Shown here: piece after piece, positions 16,482 to 25,091 of the stretch
Position numbering within the stretch: the stretch's first letter is position 1
Layout of the letters: the number at the start of each line of letters is the position of its first letter
Assembly: GCF_041261445.1 (NCBI RefSeq)
Contig: NZ_JBGCCU010000024.1
Coordinates: forward strand, 124,001-188,000
Direction: 5' to 3'
DNA from: Catenulispora sp. EB89
GTDB lineage: Bacteria > Actinomycetota > Actinomycetes > Streptomycetales > Catenulisporaceae
Length of the DNA: 64,000 nt
Position numbers and translations under genes: made by a program
Notes under the pieces: model-generated
Database searches by the model: none
Told to the model about the DNA's origin: nothing
The model's input: only the letters and a program-made list of their open reading frames with translations

Positions 16482-17750
16482 TCAGCCGGCCGGGAACAGG
16501 TTCCGCACGAACGCGTTGCGGAACTTGCCCTCGGGATCGCGCCGCTCCAGCAGTGCGCGGAAGTCGTCGGCCTTCTCGTAGGTGGCGAGCGCCGCCTTCG
16601 GTCCGCTCAGGAACACCTTCCCCCAGTGCGGCCGCGCGCCGAGCGGCAGCAGGGCGCGCTCCACCGCGGCGAGGGCCGGTTCCACGGCGGCGCGGTCGGC
16701 GATCCAGGTGAAGTGGATCGTGACGCTGTCGCGGTGGTAGGCCGGGCTGAGCCAGAGGTCGTCGGCGGCGACGGTGCGCACCTCGGAGATCTGCACCACC
16801 GGGGCGATGAGGGGGCCGAGTTCGCGGACCGCGCTCAGCGCATCGGCGGCGTGCCGCCGGGGGACGAAGAACTCTGATTGCAGCTCTTCGCCGCTGCTCG
16901 GGGTGAAGCCGGGGCGGAAGTGCGGCAGCCGCTCGTGCCAGGGTCCTGGTACGCCGAGCTGCTCGGTGCAGTTCTCGGCGGACATGCCGGGGATCGGGTG
17001 CGCGGCGTGCGTGGCGGGGCGGCCGCCGAGCCAGTCGGCGGCGGGCCGCGACGTGCGCGCCTCTTCCGCGCGCAGCTTCACCCAGACGGCGACGTCGCCG
17101 CGCCAGTCGGTGAAAGCGCTGACGCTGTAGCCGGCCGAGAAGACCTCCTCGAAGCGGCCGATCAGCTCCGACAGCGCCACGCCTTCGTGCACGAACTGCG
17201 CGACGTCGAACGTGGGCACCACGGCGACCGTCAGCTGCGTCACCGCCCCGACCGCGCCGAGCCCGACCACCGCGCCGTCGAAGTCCGGCGACTCGCCGCG
17301 TTTGAGCTCCACGACGTCGCCGCCCGGCGTCACGAACCGCATCCCGCGCACGAGTGCCGCAAGGCCCTGATTCCCGTCGCCGGACCCGTGGGTCCCGGTC
17401 GCGCAGGCCCCGGCGAGCGAGATGTGCGGCAGGGACGGCAGCGCGGTCAGCGCGTAGCCGGCGGCGTGCAGCCGCGACGCCAGGTCCGCGAGCCGCAGGC
17501 CGGCCGAGACGGTCGCCGTGCCGGCGTCCGCGTCGATCTGCACCTGCGGCTCCAGGCGGTCGAGCACGACCAGGTCCCCGTCGGTGTCGGCGATCCGGTT
17601 GAACGAGTGCCCGGTGCCGAGCACCCGCACCGAGCGCGCGCCGGCCACGATCCGCTGGAGCTCGTCGAGCGAGGCCGGATGACGGGTCCGCGCGGGACTG
17701 AACACGACGTTGCCGGCCCAGTTGTGAGTCCGCTCGCTCTGTTCGCTCAT
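16482..17750 (-). CDS. Alditol oxidase-like FAD-dependent oxidase
   Basis: This 422-residue flavoprotein closely resembles Streptomyces alditol oxidase (AldO). The FAD-binding segment VRVLGTGHSFN carries the histidine (H48) that binds FAD covalently in AldO. LPHISLAGACATGTHGSGDGN follows the family pattern, and CTEQLGVPGPWHERLPHF, PHWGK and the C-terminal NAFVRNLF are also conserved. AldO oxidises xylitol and sorbitol to aldoses with release of hydrogen peroxide. The protein is cytoplasmic, with no signal peptide. It is followed upstream, on the same strand, by the ornithine-cyclodeaminase-like gene 37 bases away. Confidence 0.88.
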   Translation of the reverse strand: MSEQSERTHNWAGNVVFSPARTRHPASLDELQRIVAGARSVRVLGTGHSFNRIADTDGDLVVLDRLEPQVQIDADAGTATVSAGLRLADLASRLHAAGYALTALPSLPHISLAGACATGTHGSGDGNQGLAALVRGMRFVTPGGDVVELKRGESPDFDGAVVGLGAVGAVTQLTVAVVPTFDVAQFVHEGVALSELIGRFEEVFSAGYSVSAFTDWRGDVAVWVKLRAEEARTSRPAADWLGGRPATHAAHPIPGMSAENCTEQLGVPGPWHERLPHFRPGFTPSSGEELQSEFFVPRRHAADALSAVRELGPLIAPVVQISEVRTVAADDLWLSPAYHRDSVTIHFTWIADRAAVEPALAAVERALLPLGARPHWGKVFLSGPKAALATYEKADDFRALLERRDPEGKFRNAFVRNLFPAG

Positions 17751-17787
17751 CGCTCGGAGTCTCCCGGCGCTCTCGGCGATCTCGGTG

Positions 17788-18762
17788 TCATCGCCTCAGG
17801 CGGTCCAGCGTAACGTTCGCCGCGGCGAGGTCCTGCACGCCCAGGCCGATCAGCTTCGCCACGGTGATCTGGCCGGCGGTGGCGCGACCTGGCGTTCGGC
17901 TGTCGACGAGCTCGCCGAGCTCGACCGGCGCGGTCTTCGGCCGCACTCCGGCGGCGTGCGCGTAGGCGAGGTCGCCGTAGAGAGCGGTCAGTTCGCGGCT
18001 GTCCACGGCGACGACGTCGGCACGAGCCAGGCACGCGGGAGCGAGTTCGACTTTGCCCGCGTCGTCGGCGCCCATCGCGGTGATATGCGTGCCGGGCGCC
18101 AGCCAGTCGGCCTCGACCAGCGGCTGCGTGCTGCCGGTGGCGGTGATCAGGATGTCGGTGTCGACGCAGGCGTCGCGCGGCGTGGGCACCACGGAGATGT
18201 TCACGCCTGCCAAGCGTTCTCGGAGTGCGGCCGCGAGGCGGTTCGCGGGATCGGTTCGACGTCCCCAGATCCGGACGTCGGTGACAGGACGCTCGCCGGC
18301 TGCGGCCAGCACCTGGAGGAACGCCTGCATTCCGGTGCCGAGCACTCCGACAGAATGACTGTACTCGCGGGCCAGCAGTCGGGTAGCCAAGGCTCCGGCA
18401 GCTGCGGTTCGCACGTCGGACAGGTGGTGGTCGTCGCGGAGTAAGGCCACGGGATCGCCGGTTCGGGCGTCGAAGACCATGATCACGCCGCTCGCGCCGG
18501 TCGCTTCACGGCGAGCGCGTTCGGCGAACCAACTCCCGACCTTGACGACGAAGATCGGCGAATCGGGAAGCCACGCCGACTTGACGTGCACATCGCCCTC
18601 CTTGCCGGCCGGGGCGAACATGGAGACCGGCGACTCCCCGAGCCCCCGGCTGTAGTCGGCGAAGGCGCGCGCGACCGGTTCGACCAGGTCCTCGAAGCCG
18701 ACGGCCGCGCGGATCGCGTCGGCGTCGAAGAATTGCAGCCCTGCCAGCGGTTCGGTACTCAT
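17788..18762 (-). CDS. Ornithine cyclodeaminase / mu-crystallin family protein
   Basis: This 324-residue protein carries the family's NAD-binding fold (SVGVLGTGMQAFLQ) and TGASGVIMVFDARTGDPVALL. It also has the substrate-side motif DVRTAAAGALA and ITATGSTQPLV. Family members include ornithine cyclodeaminase, ketimine reductase and alanine dehydrogenase; which activity applies here is not decidable. It overlaps the PhzF-like gene by four bases (ATGA), so the two are coupled. Confidence 0.85.
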   Translation of the reverse strand: MSTEPLAGLQFFDADAIRAAVGFEDLVEPVARAFADYSRGLGESPVSMFAPAGKEGDVHVKSAWLPDSPIFVVKVGSWFAERARREATGASGVIMVFDARTGDPVALLRDDHHLSDVRTAAAGALATRLLAREYSHSVGVLGTGMQAFLQVLAAAGERPVTDVRIWGRRTDPANRLAAALRERLAGVNISVVPTPRDACVDTDILITATGSTQPLVEADWLAPGTHITAMGADDAGKVELAPACLARADVVAVDSRELTALYGDLAYAHAAGVRPKTAPVELGELVDSRTPGRATAGQITVAKLIGLGVQDLAAANVTLDRLRR

Positions 18763-19670
18763 GCCGGGATCCGATCGAGCGTGCCGGTGCCGACGACCAC
18801 GACGTCGCCGCCCACCTCGACGGAGGAGACGTCCACGCCGGTGCCGTGGGCCCGGATGGTGATCGTGCTGGGACGGCCGAGGTAGCGGCCTTGGTGGAGC
18901 GTCGCTGTTTCGCCGTCGCCGAGGCGGTCGTGGCAGCGGAGGTATGCAGCGACGCAGCCGGCGGCGCTTCCGGTGGCGACGTCTTCGAGGAGTCCGTCGT
19001 TGTTCCAGTGCCTGCCCTCCATGGCGGCCACGTCGAGGAGGTAGGCGAACTGCGCGCCGAGGGCGTCGAGGCGGTTTTCGAGGTCTGGTATGGCGATTCG
19101 GGCACGTTCCAACGCACCGGCGCGCACCGGAAGGATCAGGTAGCGCAGGCCGGTCGACACGACTTGTGGTGGGAGTTCGGGATCGAGGTCCTTGTCGTCG
19201 AGCCCGAACCAGGCAGCGGCGGCGGTTCCTGCTACCTCGTTGTAGAACTCGGCTCGGCCTTGGTCCAGCACGGCTGAGAAGCGACCCGGTCCGTGTCGGC
19301 GCGTGGTGACCTGCACGGTGCGCGCTGCGAGGCGGAAAGTCCAGGTCTGCGGGGAGTCGTCGCCATGGCGCTCGTGCAGGACACAGGCCGCGCCGAGGAC
19401 CGGATGGCCGGCGAAGTCGAGTTCATCGAAGAGGTCGAAGACGCGAGCATGGCGGCGGTGAGCGTCGTCTCCGTCGCCGTCGGGGAACAGGAAGATCGAT
19501 TCGAAGTGCCGCAGCTCGCGGGTGATCCGCGCCATCTGCTCGGCAGTGAGATCGTCGGTGACATCGCCGGTATCCGCGGCAACGGCAGTATCAGCGGCGT
19601 CCGGGAACACCGCGAGACTGTTGCCCGAGTAGGGCTGCGACGAGAAGACGTCGACGTGGAAGTACTGCAT
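18759..19670 (-). CDS. PhzF-family isomerase
   Basis: This 303-residue protein has the two-lobed PhzF fold. It starts YFHVDVFSSQPYSGNSLAVF. The glutamate in LRHFESIFLF corresponds to the catalytic Glu of phenazine-biosynthesis PhzF, and ELDFAGHPVLGAA is the second signature. No other phenazine genes are present, so it is probably a metabolic isomerase or epimerase. It is the first gene of an operon with the ornithine-cyclodeaminase homologue, and is divergent from a LysR gene. Both partners act on amino-acid-like substrates, so this is probably a small LysR-controlled catabolic unit. Confidence 0.85.
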   Translation of the reverse strand: MQYFHVDVFSSQPYSGNSLAVFPDAADTAVAADTGDVTDDLTAEQMARITRELRHFESIFLFPDGDGDDAHRRHARVFDLFDELDFAGHPVLGAACVLHERHGDDSPQTWTFRLAARTVQVTTRRHGPGRFSAVLDQGRAEFYNEVAGTAAAAWFGLDDKDLDPELPPQVVSTGLRYLILPVRAGALERARIAIPDLENRLDALGAQFAYLLDVAAMEGRHWNNDGLLEDVATGSAAGCVAAYLRCHDRLGDGETATLHQGRYLGRPSTITIRAHGTGVDVSSVEVGGDVVVVGTGTLDRIPA

Positions 19671-19696
19671 GATCGCGACGCTACGCGGCAGCAGGG

Positions 19697-19734
19697 TTCA
19701 AAGGAACTGGCGAACTTCGACCCCCTGGTATAAG
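19697..19734 (+). promoter_or_regulatory. LysR-type operator and -10 element
   Basis: In the 72-base divergent gap, TTC-N12-GAA (19697-19714) forms a dyad of the size LysR proteins use. A TATAAG -10 for the lysR-like gene lies at 19729-19734, close enough to its ATG (19743) for a near-leaderless transcript. Confidence 0.4.
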
Positions 19735-19742
19735 TAGCTGTT

Positions 19743-20588
19743 ATGGTCCAGGACTTGGAGACCGGCTTGCTTCGGGCGTTCGTCACCGCGGTCCGCGCCG
19801 GCAGCATCAGCCGTGCCGCGCAGGTCCTCGGCCAGACGCAGCCGGCGCTCAGCCAGCAGCTGCGCAGGCTGGAGCGGCGGACCGGGCAGCCGTTGCTGCA
19901 CCGCGCGGCGACCGGCGTCAGCCTGACCCCGGCCGGGGAATCGCTGCTGCCCTACGCCGAGCGCATCCTCGCGTTGTCGGCGCAGGCGCTGCACGCCACC
20001 CGCACCTCGCTCGCCGGACACTGCGGCGTCGGGCTGATCGAGGACCTGGCCGCGAGCCGCCTCCCCCAGGCCCTCGCCGACTTCGGCCGGCTGCATCCCG
20101 AGGCGACGCTGGAGGTGTTCAGCGCGCCGGGCCCGGCGATGCGTGAGGCGTTCGATCAGGGCCGGATCCACATCGCGTTGTGCGATCCGGACTACCTGCC
20201 CGAGCCGCCGCGCTGGTCGGTGCGGCTGCCGCTCACGTGGGCGGTCGGGGCGGGGCTCGACGTGCGCGCCGATCCGTTGCCGCTCGTGCTGTTCTCGCAG
20301 CCGTGCGGGTGGCGGGCGCCGGTACTGGCCGCGCTGGACGACGCCGGACGTCCGTGGCGCGTGGCGTTCGAGAGCACAGGCCTGGCCGGCGTGCACGCGG
20401 CCGTGCGGGCCGGGCTCGGAGCGGCGGCGCTGTTGCCGGCGAACATCGAGGCCGGGATGACGACGGTCGACGACGCGGCGCTGCTTCCGGTGCTGCCGGA
20501 CGTCACGCTCGGCCTGGTGCGGCACTCCCGGACGGTCGGCGATCCCTTGGTCGACGCGGTGGAAGCCGTGCTGCGCGGCGTCGTGTGA
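19743..20588 (+). CDS. LysR-family transcriptional regulator
   Basis: This 281-residue protein has an N-terminal winged helix-turn-helix with the standard pattern: GSISRAAQVLGQTQPALSQQ, then LERRTGQPLLHR and LTPAGESLLPYA. A periplasmic-binding-protein-like effector domain follows. It is transcribed away from the PhzF-like/ornithine-cyclodeaminase-like pair and is presumably their regulator. The effector is unknown. Confidence 0.92.
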   Translation: MVQDLETGLLRAFVTAVRAGSISRAAQVLGQTQPALSQQLRRLERRTGQPLLHRAATGVSLTPAGESLLPYAERILALSAQALHATRTSLAGHCGVGLIEDLAASRLPQALADFGRLHPEATLEVFSAPGPAMREAFDQGRIHIALCDPDYLPEPPRWSVRLPLTWAVGAGLDVRADPLPLVLFSQPCGWRAPVLAALDDAGRPWRVAFESTGLAGVHAAVRAGLGAAALLPANIEAGMTTVDDAALLPVLPDVTLGLVRHSRTVGDPLVDAVEAVLRGVV

Positions 20589-20653
20589 GGCGCGTCAGTC
20601 TTCTTCTACGGTAGCCAGTGGGAGAGTCTGGCCGGGCCATGTCGGTACCGGCC

Positions 20654-21586
20654 TCAGGCGGCGAGGTTCGCCGTGTAGAACTCGGCGAGTTTGGCGATCG
20701 CCGGGGCGACGTACTCGTCCTTGTCGTACAGGTCGACGTGCGACGCGCCGTCGATCCAGTGCACTTCCTTCGGGCCGCCGGCGTTCTGGAAGGCCTGGAC
20801 GCCCATCCAGGACGTCACGGCGTTCCGGCCGACGATCAGCAGCAGCGGCCGCGGGGCGATCAGGCTGACGGCCGCGAACGCGTCGAAGGTGGCGATGCGG
20901 TCGACGCTGGACCAGGTCAGCGTCTTGGCCGAGCGCTCGTGTCCGGCACGCGGGGTGGCGTAGTACTCCCAGCCCTCGAAGACGTGCTGGCCGCCGAGGC
21001 GGGCTTCCTCGGCAGTGGCCGGGAAGAGGCCGAAGCTCTGGACGCCTTCGCCGCGCGCCTCCGCGGTACGGGCCGCCGCCACGGCGTCGAGCATGCCCTG
21101 GAAGATCGCCGGGTCCTGGGTCCCGTCCGCGCCGACCTTGAACTGCCGGGCGATGTCGACGCCGCTGACCGTGGCCACGGCGCGGATGCGGTGGTCGGTC
21201 GCGGCGGCGGCGAGGCTGTAGCCGCCGGAGGCGCAGATGCCGAGCAGGCCGATCCGGTCCGAGTCCGCTTCCGGGCGCGTGGTGAGGAACGACACGGCGG
21301 ACTTCAGGTCCTCGACCCGCTGTGCCGGGTCCTCCAGGCCGCGCGGTTCGCCTTCGCTCTCGCCCTGGTAGGCGGCGTCGAAGGCGAGGGCGACGAAGCC
21401 GGCATCGGCGAGGCGGCTGGCGTACAGGCCGGCGGCCTGCTCCTTCACGCCGCTGCCGGGGTGGCCGACGACCACGGCGGGGGCCGGGGTGGCGTTCCCG
21501 TCGGCGTCGGCGGCGGTGCCGTCCGGGAGGTAGAGGTGGCCCGCGATCTTCAGGCCGTTGCTGGTGAACGTGACGTCGGTCCTCAT
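20654..21586 (-). CDS. Alpha/beta hydrolase (dienelactone hydrolase-like)
   Basis: This 310-residue cytoplasmic hydrolase contains the oxyanion segment VVVGHPGSGVKEQ and FVALAFDAAYQGES. The nucleophile elbow reads GICASGGYS, where either the cysteine or the serine could act. A late ASHVDLYD histidine completes a triad. Proteins of this type are annotated as dienelactone hydrolases or xylan esterase relatives and often sit beside XRE or TetR regulators. It is divergent from the XRE/MmyB-like gene, which probably controls it. Confidence 0.85.
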   Translation of the reverse strand: MRTDVTFTSNGLKIAGHLYLPDGTAADADGNATPAPAVVVGHPGSGVKEQAAGLYASRLADAGFVALAFDAAYQGESEGEPRGLEDPAQRVEDLKSAVSFLTTRPEADSDRIGLLGICASGGYSLAAAATDHRIRAVATVSGVDIARQFKVGADGTQDPAIFQGMLDAVAAARTAEARGEGVQSFGLFPATAEEARLGGQHVFEGWEYYATPRAGHERSAKTLTWSSVDRIATFDAFAAVSLIAPRPLLLIVGRNAVTSWMGVQAFQNAGGPKEVHWIDGASHVDLYDKDEYVAPAIAKLAEFYTANLAA

Positions 21587-21762
21587 GGGTACCGCTCCCG
21601 TCTTGGTGAGTGCGGGGCTCCCGTTCGGTCACCCCGGTGGCTTTCGGAGTCCGTCGGCCGCATCACCGACTTTCGCCGTATCGGAAGCGGGCAACCAGGG
21701 ACGGTCTCGCCTATGCAAGCCAGTACCAGGCACGCTGGCCGAAACGCATGGAGACTAGGGGC

Positions 21763-22635
21763 ATGGCCTCAGCACAACACGCTCACAGCGACACCGGGCT
21801 CGGCGACTTCCTGCGCTCACGGCGGGCCGCCGTCGACCCGGTCGAGGCCGGTATGCCCGACGACGGCCGCCTGCGCCGGGTGCCGGGGCTGCGGCGTGAG
21901 GAACTGGCGATGTTGGCGCACGTGAGCGTCGACTACATCGTGCGACTGGAGCAGGGGCGCACGACGCGGGTGTCGCGCACGGTGCTCGACGCGCTCGCCG
22001 ACGCGCTGAAGCTGGCGCCGGACGAGCGCGAGTACCTGTTCACGGTGGCCGACGTCACGCAGAGCGCCCCGACCCGGCGGCCGAGCCAGTCCGAGCCGGC
22101 TCCGCGGTTGCGGCGGCTGCTGGACACGATGACGGACGTGCCGGCGATCGTGGTCAACCACCGGTTCGACGTGCTGGCGTGGAACCGCGGCGGGGCGGGG
22201 CTGCTGGCCGACTTCAGCGCGATGCCGCCGGGGCAGCGGAATCTGATCCGGCTGACGTTCCTCGACGAGGCGTTCCGGGCGCTGTACGGGGATTGGGAGC
22301 GTGCGGCGAAGGAGTGCGTGGCGACGCTGCGGATGGAGGCGGGGAGACGGCCCGACGATCCGGCGCTGAACGCGCTGGTCGGGGAGCTGAGTGTGCGTGA
22401 TCAGGACTTCCGGACATGGTGGGCCACGCATCAGGTGCGCGGGCCGAGCCAGCTGGTGAAGATGTACCACCATCCGATCGCCGGGACGATGGAACTGGAT
22501 GTGCAGCAGTTCTCGGTGGACACGCATCCGGACCAGAAGCTGATCGCTTTCACCGCGGAGCCGGGGTCGGAATCCGAGAAGGCGCTGCACTTCTTGCTGC
22601 ACTGGTCAGATGGGCATGTGACAGCAGATCATTGA
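21763..22635 (+). CDS. XRE-family regulator with MmyB-like ligand-binding domain
   Basis: The ATG at 21763 gives 290 residues; the longer upstream frame overlaps the promoter gap and has no coding signature. The N-terminal helix-turn-helix contains RRVPGLRREELAMLAHVSVDY and RLEQGR, the exact opening of the MmyB-like regulator family. The C-terminal PAS-like ligand domain includes VVNHRFDVLAWNRGG and LIAFTAEPGS, which in MmyB binds a fatty-acid-like ligand. It faces the hydrolase gene across 176 bases and probably regulates it. Confidence 0.9.
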   Translation: MASAQHAHSDTGLGDFLRSRRAAVDPVEAGMPDDGRLRRVPGLRREELAMLAHVSVDYIVRLEQGRTTRVSRTVLDALADALKLAPDEREYLFTVADVTQSAPTRRPSQSEPAPRLRRLLDTMTDVPAIVVNHRFDVLAWNRGGAGLLADFSAMPPGQRNLIRLTFLDEAFRALYGDWERAAKECVATLRMEAGRRPDDPALNALVGELSVRDQDFRTWWATHQVRGPSQLVKMYHHPIAGTMELDVQQFSVDTHPDQKLIAFTAEPGSESEKALHFLLHWSDGHVTADH

Positions 22636-22670
22636 CATGTCACGATCCATGCACGGGGAGGATCCTAGAA

Positions 22671-23822
22671 GTGTTTCATGGCCTACATGTCAAGACACTG
22701 CCTACGCTGGTGCTCGTTTCGAGCTTGGGACTCGGCCTGACGGCCGCTGTGCCAGCCGCCGCCACAGCCGCTGCCCAGTCGTCCGGCTCACCGCTGCAAC
22801 AGCAGACTGACGCAGTCGCCGCCGCCGGCGCGGTGGGCGTTCTGGCGCAGGTCACCACACCGCTCGGGCAGGAGGCCGCGAGCGCCGGCACCGCCTCGCT
22901 CGGCACCGGCCGGCCGGTGGCGACGGACGGCGCGTTCCGGATCGGCAGCGCCACCAAGACGTTCGTCGCCACGGTGGTGCTCCAGCTCGTCGACGAAGGG
23001 CGGCTGTCGCTGGACGACACGGTCGCGCGGTGGCTGCCGGGCGTGGTCGCGGGGAACGGCAACGACGGCAGCAAGATCACGATCCGTCAGCTGCTCAACC
23101 ACACCAGCGGCGTCTACGACTACACGCTGGACCTGGCCGAGATGACCGACGCCGCGGCGTTCCAGCGGGACAGGTTCCGAACGTACAGCCCCGACGAGCT
23201 GGTGGCGATGGCGATGCGGCACGCGCCGGTGTCGGCCCCGGGCGCGGCGTTCGCGTATTCGGACACTGATTATGTGCTGGCCGGGATGATCGTCGCGCGG
23301 GTGACGGGGCACTCGTGGGCCGACGAGGTGAACGCGCGCATCATCCGGCCGCTGGACCTGCGCCACACGACGACGCCGGGCACGTTCCCGTTCGTCCTCG
23401 GCCCGCACGCGGACGGCTACTCGGCCTTCGGCGGCACGACACTGCTGGACGTGACGGCGTTCAACCCGAGCGCCGCCGACGCGTCGGGTTCGATGATCAG
23501 CACCGCCGGCGACCTCACGAGGTTCTACACGGCGCTGGTCGCCGGCCGCCTGCTGAGCCCGGCGCGGCTGGCGGAGATGGAGAGCACAGTGCCCGCGCCG
23601 GCGCTCGGTCCGGGGGTGCGCTACGGCCTCGGGCTGGGCTGGATCCCGCTGTCCTGCGGCGGCGGGTACTACGGCCACCCCGGCGGCGTGTTCGGGTACC
23701 AGACCTGGGACGGTGTCACCGCAGACGCGCGGCGCGCGGTGGTGGTGTCGGACACCGGGGACGGGAACGACGCTACGCAGGGGGCTGTCATCGGGCTGGT
23801 CGACGCGGAACTGTGCGGCTGA
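22671..23822 (+). CDS. Secreted serine hydrolase of the beta-lactamase / D-Ala-D-Ala carboxypeptidase family
   Basis: The GTG at 22671 is preceded by GGGGAGG, nine bases away, giving 383 residues. A signal peptide covers about 1-35 (hydrophobic VLVSSLGLGLTAAVPAAATA). The active-site motifs are SATK (S93, K96), YSD (Y196, replacing the usual YxN) and HPG near H336. LLNHTSGVYDY is typical of class C-like esterases and D,D-peptidases. It is expected to act on peptidoglycan peptides or small esters outside the cell. A ten-base-pair hairpin follows its stop. Confidence 0.88.
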   Translation: MFHGLHVKTLPTLVLVSSLGLGLTAAVPAAATAAAQSSGSPLQQQTDAVAAAGAVGVLAQVTTPLGQEAASAGTASLGTGRPVATDGAFRIGSATKTFVATVVLQLVDEGRLSLDDTVARWLPGVVAGNGNDGSKITIRQLLNHTSGVYDYTLDLAEMTDAAAFQRDRFRTYSPDELVAMAMRHAPVSAPGAAFAYSDTDYVLAGMIVARVTGHSWADEVNARIIRPLDLRHTTTPGTFPFVLGPHADGYSAFGGTTLLDVTAFNPSAADASGSMISTAGDLTRFYTALVAGRLLSPARLAEMESTVPAPALGPGVRYGLGLGWIPLSCGGGYYGHPGGVFGYQTWDGVTADARRAVVVSDTGDGNDATQGAVIGLVDAELCG

Positions 23823-23830
23823 GCGAATTG

Positions 23831-23860
23831 CGGCGCCGGGTCGGCGACGGCCCGGCGCCG
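23831..23860. terminator. Hairpin between convergent genes
   Basis: CGGCGCCGGG and CCCGGCGCCG pair perfectly around a ten-base loop, between the serine hydrolase stop and the stop of the LacI gene on the opposite strand. Confidence 0.7.
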
Positions 23861-23934
23861 GCCGGCCATAGCCGCGCAACCGGAACTCGCTCGCAAACCC
23901 GACAACGCCGCCTGCCGACAGCAGGCCAGAAGCC

Positions 23935-24933
23935 CTAACGCCCCGACCCGCTCGAAGCCCGCACCACAAGCTCCGGCGCGAACCGCTCAACCCGCTCCGC
24001 ACGCTCCTCGGCGTCGCCGTGCAGCAGCGCGACGGCGCGGTCCGCCATCGCGTCCAGCGGGTGGCGGATCGACGTCAGCGGCGGGTCGAGGACCTCCAGG
24101 ATCGTGGTGTCGTCGAACGCTGTCACGGCCACTTCTCCGGGTACTGCGACGCCCGCGCGGTTGAGCGTGGTCACCAGGCCGATCGCCAGCACGTCGGCGG
24201 CGCAGACCACCGCGTCCAGCGCGTCGGCTCCGCCGCGGAGCTTGAGGACGCGGCGGCCGGCTTTGCGGCCGGCGTCGGTGGTGATCGAGGGCAGCGCGAT
24301 GGTGCGGCCGGACTCGCCGAGCCGGTCGGCGAAGGCCTGGGCGCGCTCGGCTCCGGAGGACGAGCTCTGCTCGGCCGCGACCAGGGCGATGCGCTCGCGG
24401 CCCAGGCCCTGGAGGTGGTCGATCAGCATGCTGATGGCGGCGTGGTTGTCCATGGTGACGGCGACCGTTCCGGCGTCGGCGGCCCAGCGGTCGAACTGCA
24501 CGATCGGCCTTATCCGCGCCGCCGCGTTGATCGCCGCGCCGGATTCCGCGGTGGTCACCGGCACCACGATCAGGCCGTCGACCTTGCCGTTGACCAGGGT
24601 GTCGATCTCGCGCGCCTCGATCTCCGGGGTGTTCGCCGCGTCGGAGACCACGAGCACCCCGCCGTCGGCCCGCACGCGCCGTGACAGAGCCTCGATGAGC
24701 TGCACGAAGTAGGGGTTCGCCAGCGAGGGCACGACCACGCCGAGCGTCCCGGTCGTCCCGGTGCGCAGCGCCCGCGCCGACTGGTTGGTCCGGTAGCCCA
24801 GCTCCCGTGCCGCGCGCTCGACCCGCTCCACGAGTTCGGGGGCGACGTTGCGCGGCGTTCCGGCGATGACCCGGGACGCGGTCGCGCGGGAGACCCCCGC
24901 GAGTTGGGCGACATCGACCAGGCGAGCCGTCAC
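23935..24933 (-). CDS. LacI-family repressor, probable regulator of the flavin/ribose cluster
   Basis: The GTG at 24933 is chosen because AGAGG lies eight bases upstream; it gives 332 residues. The DNA-binding domain reads LVDVAQLAGVSRATASRVIAG, followed by YRTNQSARALRTG and a sugar-binding-protein-like effector domain (GVVVPSLANPYFVQL, VAVTAFDDT). LacI proteins of this type usually bind sugars, so ribose or a ribityl compound is a reasonable effector. It is divergent from the ribokinase gene, and a CG-centred palindrome (25065-25080) in the gap is the likely operator. Confidence 0.88.
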   Translation of the reverse strand: MTARLVDVAQLAGVSRATASRVIAGTPRNVAPELVERVERAARELGYRTNQSARALRTGTTGTLGVVVPSLANPYFVQLIEALSRRVRADGGVLVVSDAANTPEIEAREIDTLVNGKVDGLIVVPVTTAESGAAINAAARIRPIVQFDRWAADAGTVAVTMDNHAAISMLIDHLQGLGRERIALVAAEQSSSSGAERAQAFADRLGESGRTIALPSITTDAGRKAGRRVLKLRGGADALDAVVCAADVLAIGLVTTLNRAGVAVPGEVAVTAFDDTTILEVLDPPLTSIRHPLDAMADRAVALLHGDAEERAERVERFAPELVVRASSGSGR

Positions 24934-25064
24934 CGCCACGTCCTCTTCTCCCGTCCGAGCTGCCGGGTCTGTCGGTCCGAGGTGCCGCATCCCCGGTCCG
25001 GGGTGCCGCGCCGAGGTTCCGGGTCGATGGTACTTGACGGTGTGGCGAACATCATGCAGGGTAT

Positions 25065-25080
25065 GGGAAATCGATCTCCC
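25065..25080 (+). promoter_or_regulatory. Candidate LacI operator
   Basis: GGGAAATCGATCTCCC is a 16-base palindrome with one mismatched pair and a central CG, the typical LacI-family operator form. It sits directly before the ribosome site of the ribokinase gene. A TTGACG -35-like element is at 25034-25039, but no clean -10 is visible. Confidence 0.5.
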
Positions 25081-25091
25081 GGGAGGTGAGG

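Noticed and set aside
24019-24712. Plus-strand frames opposite the LacI gene
   Set aside because: They lack domain signatures and run through a clear LacI coding sequence on the other strand.
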